Positions 1-7,290 are shown, counted from the stretch's first letter. The stretch: 12,111 nt of DNA from an uncultured Bacilli bacterium (GCA_947632415.1 CANRPB010000034.1:1-12111); one strand, 5' to 3'. Translations and numbers: made by a program. The notes: a model not told the origin generated them from the letters alone.

Positions 1-39
1 CCAGTTATAACTGTCTCAAAATCTAATATTATCTCCTAG
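1..39 (+). CDS. Possible 3' tail of an upstream gene (partial)
   Basis: The first 13 codons in frame 1 are open and end in TAG at 37-39, reading PVITVSKSNIIS. The next clear element downstream is a hairpin that could terminate this transcript. Codons such as ATA, GTC, ATC and TCC differ from the T/G-ending codons of the following genes. Twelve residues are too few to identify a product, and an open stretch this short can occur by chance, so this is tentative. Confidence 0.3.
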   Translation, partial: PVITVSKSNIIS

Positions 40-71
40 AATTTATTATTTTAAAATTAGTTTATACTTAT

Positions 72-97
72 ATCTAGTGTAAAATCACTAGATTTTT
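72..97 (+). terminator. Hairpin plus T-run, probable terminator of the upstream gene
   Basis: A perfect 8-bp inverted repeat, ATCTAGTG (72-79) and CACTAGAT (86-93), flanks the 6-nt loop TAAAAT and runs into TTTTT (93-97). This fits a small Rho-independent terminator. The loop also reads as a -10 hexamer (TAAAAT, 80-85), so the same bases might instead belong to a promoter for the pilin gene at 116; no good -35 was found (TTAGTT at 57-62). Confidence 0.5.
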
Positions 98-115
98 ATT
101 AGAAAGAGTGATTGT

Positions 116-517
116 ATGAAGAAGAATGGTTTTACGTTGATTGAATTATTGGGGGTTGTTACGATACTTGGGATGCTTTCTTTAATTGTTGTTCCTACTA
201 TTAGTAAAATAATTTCTGATAATAAGAAGACTTTATATAATACTCAGATTTTAAATATTAAAAGTGCTGCTAGTGATTATGTTTCTGAAAATGTTTTTTG
301 TATTGATATTGTTGATGGTTCTAGTAAACGTATTTCTTTGGGAAAGTTAAGGGAACTTGGGTATATTGATAAGGTTTTTAATCCTATTACTAAAAAGGAG
401 TTTCCGGATGATATGAATATTATTGTTTCTAGTAATAGTAATAGTTTTTCTTATAAGGTTTGTGATGATGATACGCCTTGTGATGTTTCTGTTGATGAGT
501 TGGTGTGTGGTGATTAA
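116..517 (+). CDS. Type IV pilin-like protein with prepilin N-terminal methylation motif
   Basis: This 133-residue protein begins with a five-residue leader, MKKNG, followed by FTLIELLGVVTILGM, the classic class III prepilin signal. Cleavage after Gly5 would leave Phe as residue 1 with Glu at mature position 5, and residues 6-27 form the hydrophobic helix. Such proteins are processed and N-methylated by a PilD/ComC-type peptidase and assembled into type IV or competence pseudopili. The globular part is short and has four Cys (62, 116, 122, 131), which could form disulfides outside the membrane. No other pilus assembly gene is visible here. The gene abuts rsmE: TAA at 515-517 is followed at once by its ATG. 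The start is preceded by a weak AGAAAGAG site. Which pilin subtype it is cannot be told. Confidence 0.85.
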   Translation: MKKNGFTLIELLGVVTILGMLSLIVVPTISKIISDNKKTLYNTQILNIKSAASDYVSENVFCIDIVDGSSKRISLGKLRELGYIDKVFNPITKKEFPDDMNIIVSSNSNSFSYKVCDDDTPCDVSVDELVCGD

Positions 518-1219
518 ATGCAAAGGTATTTTGCTGTTTCTCGTCGTGATGATTGCTTTATTTTAAGTGATGGTGATATTCATCATATAACTAATGTTAT
601 GAGGATGAAGAGTGGAGATTTTATTGAGGTTGTTTTTTCTAATGTGTTGTATAAGTGTAAAGTTTCTTTTAATGATGGTGTTAATGTTTTATTTGACAGT
701 GTTTTGTCTAGTGTTGATGATAGATTAAATGTTGTGTTGATTGTTCCGGTTTTGAAGGAACAGAAAATGGATTTGATTCTTCAAAAGGCAACTGAACTTG
801 GCGTTTATGGTATTATTCCTATTATTACTGATAGAACGATTGTTAAGGTTGATAATGAGGCTAAGAAAATTTCTAGGTGGGAAAAGATTGTTAAGGAGGC
901 TAGTGAACAGTCTAAGCGTGTTTCGATTCCTTTTATTGATAATATTAGGAAAATTGATGATTTGAAGTTTTCTGATGGTGTCAAGGTAGTGTGTAGTACA
1001 AAAGAAAAAAATAAAAATATTAAAAAAATTGTACAAACTTGTGGAAGGTATGATATACTGTATATAGTAGCCGGTCCTGAGGGCGGGTTATCTGATCGAG
1101 AAGAGGCTAAATTAAATGAGTTGGGTTTTGTCTCAGTTAGTTTGGGTAGTAGAGTTTTAAGAGTTGAGACAGTTCCATTGTTTGTTCTTAGCGCGATTAA
1201 TTATGAGTTATTGGAGTGA
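518..1219 (+). CDS. rsmE: 16S rRNA (uracil(1498)-N(3))-methyltransferase RsmE
   Basis: RsmE uses S-adenosylmethionine to methylate N3 of U1498 in helix 44 of 16S rRNA on the small subunit. The 233-residue length is typical. An N-terminal PUA-like region (about 1-70) contains HHITNVMRMKSGD, resembling the family's HL..VLR...GD. The SPOUT/trefoil-knot methyltransferase domain follows, with KATELGVYGIIPIITDRT (about 90-108) and the cofactor-binding knot motifs GPEGGLSDREE and SLGSRVLRVETVP near the C-terminus. In most members the last motif reads LG..ILR.ETA; here it is LR-VETVP, a mild change. The gene starts directly after the pilin stop codon and is followed 4 nt later by the next gene, so all three are probably co-transcribed. 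Confidence 0.93.
   Translation: MQRYFAVSRRDDCFILSDGDIHHITNVMRMKSGDFIEVVFSNVLYKCKVSFNDGVNVLFDSVLSSVDDRLNVVLIVPVLKEQKMDLILQKATELGVYGIIPIITDRTIVKVDNEAKKISRWEKIVKEASEQSKRVSIPFIDNIRKIDDLKFSDGVKVVCSTKEKNKNIKKIVQTCGRYDILYIVAGPEGGLSDREEAKLNELGFVSVSLGSRVLRVETVPLFVLSAINYELLE
1213..1216 (+). promoter_or_regulatory. Ribosome binding site choosing the 1224 start
   Basis: GGAG lies 7 nt upstream of ATG 1224, the normal distance. The in-frame ATG at 1203 and the earlier codons back to 1164 lie inside rsmE, have no comparable site and would add residues that look like out-of-frame rsmE. This favours 1224. Confidence 0.6.
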
Positions 1220-1223
1220 TTAT

Positions 1224-1970
1224 ATGAGTATTTTTGCAAATCCTATTTTTATATGTGGTTTGATTGCTTTTGGTATTATTGCTATTTTGGTTACTGTTGT
1301 TGTTATTTTTTGTAAAAAAAGTGATTATGATGAAAGGGAAGATTTGAAGGCTATTTCTGAGGATATTGATAATGGTGTTTTTGAGAATATCGAGACTGAT
1401 GAGGATAAGATTGAGGATGTTTTGACGAAGATGCAGGAAGCGTTGGATGTTAAGGAGGCTAGTGCTGTTTCTTTTGAGGAGGAGCAGGAAGAGAATGCTA
1501 TTATAAGTTATCAAGAGTTGTTGGATTCTTTGGGTGCTAAGAGTTCCATTGATGTTTCGTCTATTCAGGTTTTTGATGATGAACTTGAAAATCAGGTTGA
1601 AATTAGTGATGCTAATAAAGAAATAATTGAGGCATATGATAAAGAAAATTTAGATAAAGAAATTTATATGTTTCAAAATGATTATAGTAATCAAGCAATG
1701 CCTTTAGAAGTTCCAAGTGAAGAGAATGCTTTTATGAATTTTGATTTTTCAAATGAAAATATTGAGTTTGTTGATGAGGATATTGTTTCTGAGAAAGTTA
1801 ATAATGTTTCTTTTGAAGAGAATACGGTTCAATTTAGTGATGTTACACCTAAGTTTAAGAGAACAGAGGTTATTTCTCCTGTTTATGGAATAGTTGATGA
1901 AGGTAAAGTTGTTGATGATGTTGAAGAGATTATTTTTGATGATAGTGACTCATTATTAGATGAATTCTAA
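1224..1970 (+). CDS. Acidic single-pass membrane protein of unknown function
   Basis: I do not recognise this family. From ATG 1224 the product is 248 residues. Residues about 6-28 are one strongly hydrophobic helix (IFICGLIAFGIIAILVTVVV), followed by CKKSDYDER, so the long remainder should be cytoplasmic by the positive-inside rule. That remainder is very rich in Glu and Asp, low in hydrophobic clusters and probably largely disordered. Near the C-terminus, in an otherwise acidic context, sits a basic/hydrophobic segment KFKRTEVISPVYGIV (residues 210-224), which looks like a conserved docking motif; the last residues return to acid (DDSDSLLDEF). The gene is 4 nt behind rsmE and its stop codon lies inside the terminator, so it ends the operon. 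A scaffold or adaptor role at the membrane is possible, but that is inference. Confidence 0.75.
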   Translation: MSIFANPIFICGLIAFGIIAILVTVVVIFCKKSDYDEREDLKAISEDIDNGVFENIETDEDKIEDVLTKMQEALDVKEASAVSFEEEQEENAIISYQELLDSLGAKSSIDVSSIQVFDDELENQVEISDANKEIIEAYDKENLDKEIYMFQNDYSNQAMPLEVPSEENAFMNFDFSNENIEFVDEDIVSEKVNNVSFEENTVQFSDVTPKFKRTEVISPVYGIVDEGKVVDDVEEIIFDDSDSLLDEF

Positions 1971-1985
1971 TTTAATGAGTTTTTT
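1948..1985 (+). terminator. Strong Rho-independent terminator overlapping the end of the acidic membrane protein gene
   Basis: ACTCATTA (1948-1955) pairs with TAATGAGT (1973-1980), and TTAGA (1956-1960) pairs with TCTAA (1966-1970). Together they give a 13-bp stem with a two-T bulge (1971-1972) and loop TGAAT, followed by TTTTTT (1980-1985). The stem contains the last codons and the TAA stop. Confidence 0.85.
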
Positions 1986-1996
1986 CTTTGATTTTG

Positions 1997-2005
1997 TGTT
2001 AAAAT
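1997..2005 (+). promoter_or_regulatory. Extended -10 promoter for mtaB
   Basis: TGTTAAAAT matches the extended -10 form TGnTATAAT with one mismatch. No convincing -35 is present at 16-18 nt, which an extended -10 can tolerate. Only 36 nt separate the upstream terminator from the mtaB ATG, so a promoter is expected here. Transcription would start near 2011-2012, giving a very short leader. Confidence 0.5.
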
Positions 2006-2008
2006 ACT

Positions 2009-2014
2009 GGTGGG
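2009..2014 (+). promoter_or_regulatory. Ribosome binding site choosing the 2022 start of mtaB
   Basis: GGTGGG is placed 7 nt before ATG 2022. The alternative in-frame GTG at 2010 lies inside this site and at or before the predicted transcript start, so it is unlikely to be used. Confidence 0.5.
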
Positions 2015-2021
2015 TGTTGTT

Positions 2022-3293
2022 ATGAAGTTTTATATATATACTTTAGGTTGTAAGGTTAATGCTTATGAAAGTAATGTTATGAAGGATAATCTTAAGAATA
2101 ATGGTTTTATTGAGTCTTCTGTAAGTGAGGCTGATATTGTTATTATTAATAGTTGTACTGTGACTAATACGGCTGATAATAAGACAATGAAGTTGGTTCG
2201 TCATGTTAGGAATAATTTTGATGTTATTTTGGTTGTTGTTGGTTGTTATGTTCAAACTAGTGATGATTTGTCTTTGATTGATGCTGATATTTTAATTGGA
2301 AATAAGAATAAGTCAATTATTAGTAAGTATGTTAATAGGTTTTTGATTGAGAGAATGCGTATTGTTGATGTGTCTGATGTGTCTGATACTTTTTTTGAAA
2401 AGATGAGTCTTAATAATTATGATCATACAAGGGCTTTTATTAAGATACAGGATGGATGTAATAATTATTGTAGTTATTGTATAATACCTTTTGCTAGAGG
2501 TGGGGTTAGGAGTAAGCCTTGTTTGGAAGTTTTATCTGAGGCTAGAAAACTTATTTTGAGTGGACATAAGGAAATTGTTTTAACTGGTATTCATACTGGT
2601 AATTATGGGGCTGAGTTTGATAATTATGATTTTGCTTGTTTACTTAGTGATTTGGTTAAGATTGATGGTTTAGAACGTCTTAGAGTTTCTTCGATTGAGA
2701 TTACGGAGATAAATGATAGGGTAATAGATATAATTAAGAATAATGATGTATTGGTTGATCACATGCATATTCCTTTACAGTCTGGTTGTGATTATATTCT
2801 TGATAGAATGAATAGAAAGTATAATGTTGAGTATTTTATATCTAAGATTCAAAAATTGAGACAGGTTAGACCTTTGATGTCGATTACTACTGATGTTATT
2901 GTGGGTTTTCCGGGAGAGACTGAGGAATATTTTTTGGAGACGGTTTCTAATATTAAGAAAATTGGTTTTACGAAGTTGCACGTTTTTCCTTATTCTAAGA
3001 GAAGTGGTACGAAGGCTAGTTTGATGGATCAACAAATTGATGATTGTATTAAGAAAAAAAGGGTTCGTGTTTTGCTTGATTTGTCGCGTGAACTTGAGTT
3101 AGATTATATGAAGCGTTTTATTGGGTGTAGGGTTTCTTTTATTCCTGAGGTATTTAAGGATGGTTTTTTGATAGGTCATACGGGTAATTATTTGCTTGTT
3201 AAGTGTAAGGGTGATTGTCTTGTTCATGATAGTGTTTCTGTTGTGATTAATGGTATTGATTATCCGTATTGTATTGGTGATAAAAATATTTAA
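2022..3293 (+). CDS. mtaB: tRNA (N(6)-L-threonylcarbamoyladenosine(37)-C(2))-methylthiotransferase MtaB
   Basis: MtaB is a radical-SAM enzyme that turns t6A at position 37 of tRNAs reading ANN codons into ms2t6A. The 423-residue product has the family's three domains. The N-terminal UPF0004 domain has its three cluster cysteines at C10 (TLGCKVNAYES), C45 (INSCTVT) and C75 (VVGCYVQ). The radical-SAM core has CNNYCSYC (C146, C150, C153) for the [4Fe-4S] cluster that cleaves SAM. A C-terminal TRAM RNA-binding domain covers roughly the last 60 residues. GCKVNAYES and TGIHTGNYG favour the MtaB (YqeV) branch over MiaB, which modifies i6A. The gene stands alone between two terminators. ATG 2022 was chosen over GTG 2010 because the protein then opens directly with the conserved MKFYIYTLGCKVN. 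Confidence 0.92.
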   Translation: MKFYIYTLGCKVNAYESNVMKDNLKNNGFIESSVSEADIVIINSCTVTNTADNKTMKLVRHVRNNFDVILVVVGCYVQTSDDLSLIDADILIGNKNKSIISKYVNRFLIERMRIVDVSDVSDTFFEKMSLNNYDHTRAFIKIQDGCNNYCSYCIIPFARGGVRSKPCLEVLSEARKLILSGHKEIVLTGIHTGNYGAEFDNYDFACLLSDLVKIDGLERLRVSSIEITEINDRVIDIIKNNDVLVDHMHIPLQSGCDYILDRMNRKYNVEYFISKIQKLRQVRPLMSITTDVIVGFPGETEEYFLETVSNIKKIGFTKLHVFPYSKRSGTKASLMDQQIDDCIKKKRVRVLLDLSRELELDYMKRFIGCRVSFIPEVFKDGFLIGHTGNYLLVKCKGDCLVHDSVSVVINGIDYPYCIGDKNI

Positions 3294-3318
3294 AATTTTG
3301 TTTTAAATGTTTTTTTTT
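3288..3318 (+). terminator. AT-only hairpin with T9 run after mtaB
   Basis: ATTTAAAA (3288-3295) pairs with TTTTAAAT (3301-3308) around loop TTTTG and is followed, after one G, by nine T (3310-3318). The stem has no G-C pairs, so termination may be inefficient. The stem includes the mtaB stop codon. Confidence 0.45.
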
Positions 3319-3373
3319 GTTATATGTTTTGTTTGATTGTGGATAATAATAATAGTTTTTTTTAAAAAATAAA

Positions 3374-3401
3374 TTCATATAGTGGGCTTTTGTGTTATAA
3401 T
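3374..3401 (+). promoter_or_regulatory. Promoter of the pyruvate kinase-GH31 operon
   Basis: A perfect TATAAT (3396-3401) is preceded by TG one base away (3393-3394), an extended -10. TTCATA (3374-3379) lies 16 nt upstream as a 4-of-6 match to the -35 consensus. The expected transcript start near 3408 leaves about 29 nt of leader carrying AAGGTGAG (3427-3434) before ATG 3437. Confidence 0.7.
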
Positions 3402-3436
3402 TATTATAGTATTATAGGGGTAAGGCAAGGTGAGTT

Positions 3437-4846
3437 ATGAATAAGACTAATATTATTGTTACTATTGGTCCTGCTAGTAACACTAAAGAGATGATAAAAC
3501 AGTTTATTGTTAATGGGACGAGTGTATTTAGAATTAATTTGAATTACGCTAATCATGATTTTTGTGAGGATGTTATTAATAAAATTCGTGATGTTGATGC
3601 GGAGCTTGGAACTATTACAAGTATTATGTTTGATACGGTTGGTCCAGATGTTAAAACAGGTCGTTTTAGTGGTGGTAAGGCTAAGTTTATAGAGGGTTTT
3701 AAGATTAGGGTGTATAATAGTGATTTAGTTGGTGATGAGACTAAATTGTATATTGATTATTTTGATTTGGTTAATGTTAGGTGTAATACGATTATTAAGA
3801 TAAATAACGGACGGGTTGTTTTGTGTGTTTTGGATAAAGGTCCTGATTATTTGTTGTGTGAGGTAGTTCAAGGTGGGGAAGTAATTGATTATTCTAGTGT
3901 GTTTATTGACGATGATTTGAAGTTGCCTTTTTTATCTAGTAGGGATAGGGCTGATATTTTATTTGCTGATAAGATGAATGTTGATTTTTTGGCTTTGTCT
4001 TTGGTTTCTTCTAGTGAGGATGTTTTGGATGTTAATGATTTGCTCATTGAACTTGGTAATGATCATATAGGTATAATTAGTAAAATTGAGCGTGAGAAGG
4101 CTATTAGTGATATTGATAATATTATTAAGGTTTCTGATGGGGTAATGTTAACTCGAGGTGATTTGGGTGTTGAGATACCGATTGAAAGAATACCTGGGAT
4201 TCAGAAGATGGTTATTAATAAGTGTCATTATGCTGGTAAGATAAGTATTGTTGCGACTGAGGTTTTGTCTTCTATGGAGTATTCGCTTGTTCCAACTCGT
4301 GCGGAGGTTAGTGATGTTGCGAATGCTGTTTTGGATGGAAGTGACGCTATTATGTTATCGTTAGAGACGATGAAGGGGCGTCATCCTGTTCAGGCGCTTG
4401 AGGTTATGAAAAAGGTTATTATGGCGACTGAGGATAATATTGATTATAATGATTTGTTTGATAGGGCTATTAGAAGTGATGATGGTGATACGACTGGTAG
4501 TTTGGCTTATAGTGTGGCTCTTTTGTCTAACAAGTTGAAGTGTAAGGTGATTGTGGCTCCGACTATTACGGGTTTTACAGCTAAGAAGATAAGTAGGTTT
4601 AGATCGAATGCTTTGGTACTTGCTATGAGTCCTGATGTGAATACGGTTAAGAGTTTGAAGTTGTATTTTGGTGTTTATCCAATTTATATTAAGGAATTAA
4701 AAACTTTGGATGATACGATTGATAAGTCACGAGAAATGGCTTGTAAATATTTGGATTTGCAGGATGGGGATAAGATAATAATTACTGGTGGTTATCCTTT
4801 TAGAAAAACAAAGCATACTAATTTTATTAAGGTTGAAGAGATTTGA
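3437..4846 (+). CDS. pyk: Divergent pyruvate kinase
   Basis: Pyruvate kinase transfers phosphate from phosphoenolpyruvate to ADP in the last step of glycolysis. The 469-residue length and the A-B-A-C domain order fit. Kept residues include R32 and N34 of the RxN motif, D66-T67, K216 and E218 (SKIE), D242 (RGDLGVEIP), T274 (VATEVL) and the segment PTRAEVSDVANAVLDG. Several near-invariant positions differ. The usual N-F-S-H-G after R32 is NLNYA, so the K+-ligand Ser is N36 and the His is Y37. KGPEIR is VGPDVK (K to V68, E to D71, R to K73). SFVR is SLVS and SGET is SLET (L309). No extra C-terminal PEP-utilising domain is present. It is the first gene of a two-gene operon with a GH31-like gene. 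Activity may be altered or lost; a canonical second pyk elsewhere in the genome would be unsurprising. Confidence 0.85.
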   Translation: MNKTNIIVTIGPASNTKEMIKQFIVNGTSVFRINLNYANHDFCEDVINKIRDVDAELGTITSIMFDTVGPDVKTGRFSGGKAKFIEGFKIRVYNSDLVGDETKLYIDYFDLVNVRCNTIIKINNGRVVLCVLDKGPDYLLCEVVQGGEVIDYSSVFIDDDLKLPFLSSRDRADILFADKMNVDFLALSLVSSSEDVLDVNDLLIELGNDHIGIISKIEREKAISDIDNIIKVSDGVMLTRGDLGVEIPIERIPGIQKMVINKCHYAGKISIVATEVLSSMEYSLVPTRAEVSDVANAVLDGSDAIMLSLETMKGRHPVQALEVMKKVIMATEDNIDYNDLFDRAIRSDDGDTTGSLAYSVALLSNKLKCKVIVAPTITGFTAKKISRFRSNALVLAMSPDVNTVKSLKLYFGVYPIYIKELKTLDDTIDKSREMACKYLDLQDGDKIIITGGYPFRKTKHTNFIKVEEI

Positions 4847-4854
4847 GGTGAGTT

Positions 4855-7278
4855 ATGTATAATTTAGGTGAACAGTTTAAAGTTGGTAGGAATGCTTTAT
4901 CTAATCCTAAGGCGATAATTAAGGGTGATAAGTATAGAATAACTGTTTTGACTGAGAGATTGATTAGACTTGAGTATAATGAGACGGGTTTGTTTGAGGA
5001 TAGGGCAACGGAACAGGTTTTTAATAGAAATTTGCCTATTCCTAAGTTTTCGGCGATTGAGGATGCAAGGGTTGTTACGGTTACGACGGATTATTTTAGG
5101 TTGTTTTATGTAAAGAATGCGCCTTTTAAGGGAAGTAGTGTTAATCCTAGTAGTAATTTGCGTGTTGAGATTTTTGATGGTATTGATTCTAATAAACAGA
5201 ATAAAGTGTGGTATTACGGTTATCCTGAGGTTAAGAATTATGGTGCTCCTGGTTTTGAGTTATTTGAGGGTAAAAAGGGTAAATTGAGGAAAAGTTTGTA
5301 TTCTTTGGATGGCTTTGTTACTTTGGACGATTCTAAGTCGATGGTGTTTGAGGATGATGGAACTATTTTAAGGCGTGATATTAATGGTATTGACTTGTAT
5401 CTGTTTGTTTATATTAATGATTTTTCTAAGTGTTTGGAGGATTATTATAGAATTACTGGTTATACGCCTTTAATTCCAAGGTATGCTTTGGGTAATTGGT
5501 GGTATCGTAATTATAAGTATGGTGATAAGAAATTAGAGGAGTTGGTTGTTAAGTTTAGGGAGAATCAAATTCCTGTTTCGACTATTATTTTGAATAGTGA
5601 TTGGCATATTAAGAGTAATAATAAGAAACTTGCTGAGGCTGGTTTTACGTTTAATCAAAGTATTTTTAGTAATCCGAAGGCTATGGTTGATTATTTGCAC
5701 GCTAATAAGATAAAAGTTGGTCTCACGATTAATCCTTTTTTAGGTTTTACTAATATTGATCCTGCTTTTCAGGCTACGTCGAATTTTTTACAGGCTGATA
5801 AGGATGGTGTTATTCCTTTTAATGTTTATGATCCTAAGGTTATTGATGTTTATTTAAAGTATTATATTCGTCCGCTTGATAGTTTGGGAATTGATTTTTA
5901 TTTTATTGATTTTGGTGATAAGGATAGGCTTAAGGAGCTTTCGATTTTGAAGCATTATCAGTATTATGATATGATGAAGTATGCTAATCGTAGGCCTTTG
6001 GTTTATGCTTATAATTCGCTTGTTTGTCCTCATAGGTATTCGATTCTTTATTCTGGTAAAAGTGTTGTTAGTTGGGATACTTTGAAGATGATTCCTTTGT
6101 TTAATATCAATTGTTCTAATGCTGGTATTACTTGGTGGAGTCATGATATTGGTGGGTATCATAATGGTACTGAGGATAATGAGCTTTTTATTAGATTTGT
6201 TCAGTTGGGTACTTTTAGTCCTATTATGAAACTTGCGAGTGAGTCTGGTAAGTATTATAAGCGTGAGCCTTGGCGATGGGGTATTAAAACTTATGATATT
6301 ACTAAGGATTATTTGCAGTTGCGTCATCGTTTAATTCCTTATATTTATTCTGATGCTTATAGGTTATCGAGGTATGGAACGCCTTTGTTGCAACCGCTTT
6401 ATTATAGACATTCGGAGATGTATGATGATCCACTTTATCGTAATGAGTATTATTTTGGTTCTGAGTTGTTTGTTTCGCCTATTTTGAATAATAAGGATTA
6501 TGTAATGGATAGGGTTATTCATAAGTTCTTTATTCCTGAGGGTACTTGGTATGATTTTATTACTGGTAAGAAGTTTCATGGTAATAAGAGGTATGTTTCG
6601 TTTTTTAGGGATCAGGATTATCCTGTGTTTGTTAAAATGGGCGCTATTATACCTATGGCTGATAAGGAGGATATGTTTTATACTAAGGCTCCTAAGAATA
6701 TGGAAATACAGATTTTTCCGGGTAAATCTAATAATTTTGTGATGTATGAGGATGATGGGGAGACTAATCTTTATTTACGTAATGATTATGTTCTCACTTC
6801 GATTGATTATAATTATATGCCTAATAATTATACTGTTATTATTAGAGTTTTGGAGGGTAAGCCTAATATTATTCCTGAGGTTCGTAATTATAAGTTTGTG
6901 TTTAGAAATACGAAGCGTGCTGAGGATGTTACTATTTATAAGGATTATGAGAAGGTTGCTTTTAGTTCTTATGTTGATGGTCCTAATTTTATTGTTGAGG
7001 TTAAGGATATACCTACTTTTGGGCATCAGTTAACGGTTAATTGTAAGGGTAGGGATATTGAGATTGATGCGGTTCGTCTTATTAATGAGGATATCGAGGG
7101 AATTATAAGTGATTTGCAGATTAAGACGGAACAGAAAGAGCAGATTGATAAGGTTTTATTTAGTGATTTGCCTATTAAGAAAAAGAGGATTGCTGTTAGA
7201 AAGTTACAAAATAAGGGTTTGGAGAAAAAATTTATTCAATTGTGTTTAAAATTGCTTGAATATGTTGAGCAAGTGTAA
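4855..7278 (+). CDS. Glycoside hydrolase family 31 protein, active site partly substituted
   Basis: GH31 enzymes (alpha-glucosidases, alpha-xylosidases and relatives) cleave alpha-linked glycosides with two Asp residues. The 807-residue protein has an N-terminal beta-sandwich (about 1-190), a TIM barrel (about 205-540), C-terminal beta domains and a Lys/Glu-rich helical tail (about 720-807). Family landmarks are GNWWYRNYKYGDKK, LNSDWH (246-251), IDFGD with probable nucleophile D352, WWSHDIGG (427-434) and FSPIMKL (454-460). Other positions break the pattern. The acid/base Asp of the usual SGD(T/N) is K402 (SGKS). The Arg 16 residues before it is Y386, and the His expected after SPIMRL is A461. 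There is no signal peptide, so it is cytoplasmic. ATG 4855 follows GAGGTGAG, 8 nt after the pyk stop, so the pair is co-transcribed. Substrate is unknown; it may be inactive or chemically altered. Confidence 0.88.
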   Translation: MYNLGEQFKVGRNALSNPKAIIKGDKYRITVLTERLIRLEYNETGLFEDRATEQVFNRNLPIPKFSAIEDARVVTVTTDYFRLFYVKNAPFKGSSVNPSSNLRVEIFDGIDSNKQNKVWYYGYPEVKNYGAPGFELFEGKKGKLRKSLYSLDGFVTLDDSKSMVFEDDGTILRRDINGIDLYLFVYINDFSKCLEDYYRITGYTPLIPRYALGNWWYRNYKYGDKKLEELVVKFRENQIPVSTIILNSDWHIKSNNKKLAEAGFTFNQSIFSNPKAMVDYLHANKIKVGLTINPFLGFTNIDPAFQATSNFLQADKDGVIPFNVYDPKVIDVYLKYYIRPLDSLGIDFYFIDFGDKDRLKELSILKHYQYYDMMKYANRRPLVYAYNSLVCPHRYSILYSGKSVVSWDTLKMIPLFNINCSNAGITWWSHDIGGYHNGTEDNELFIRFVQLGTFSPIMKLASESGKYYKREPWRWGIKTYDITKDYLQLRHRLIPYIYSDAYRLSRYGTPLLQPLYYRHSEMYDDPLYRNEYYFGSELFVSPILNNKDYVMDRVIHKFFIPEGTWYDFITGKKFHGNKRYVSFFRDQDYPVFVKMGAIIPMADKEDMFYTKAPKNMEIQIFPGKSNNFVMYEDDGETNLYLRNDYVLTSIDYNYMPNNYTVIIRVLEGKPNIIPEVRNYKFVFRNTKRAEDVTIYKDYEKVAFSSYVDGPNFIVEVKDIPTFGHQLTVNCKGRDIEIDAVRLINEDIEGIISDLQIKTEQKEQIDKVLFSDLPIKKKRIAVRKLQNKGLEKKFIQLCLKLLEYVEQV

Positions 7279-7284
7279 TATAAT
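7256..7284 (+). promoter_or_regulatory. Promoter of the T-box/leuS operon
   Basis: TTGAAT (7256-7261) and a perfect TATAAT (7279-7284) are separated by exactly 17 nt. Most of the promoter lies in the last codons of the GH31 gene. The predicted transcript start near 7291 is about 10 nt before stem I of the T-box. Confidence 0.7.
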
Positions 7285-7290
7285 ATAGTT

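Noticed and set aside
1..30. Similarity between the first bases (CAGTTATAACTGTCTC) and the end of the second prepilin (CAGTAATAACTGTTCC)
   Set aside because: About 13 of 16 bases match, but the left copy is followed by a stop codon 24 nt later and the reading context differs; too short to call a repeat.
725..1036. Long minus-strand open frames opposite rsmE and opposite other genes (for example 5854-6327 and 9715-9972)
   Set aside because: They are antisense to clear family members, rich in Asn, Ile and Leu from the reverse complement of GTT, GAT and AAT codons, and lack ribosome sites.
1164..1223. Upstream extension of the acidic membrane protein to 1164
   Set aside because: It would overlap the conserved end of rsmE out of frame; ATG 1224 has a GGAG at 7 nt and starts right before the membrane helix.
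6551..7033. Plus-strand hydrophobic frames inside the GH31 and leuS genes that look like membrane proteins
   Set aside because: They are frame-shifted readings of T-rich codons giving Leu/Ile runs; the overlapping genes are unambiguous.
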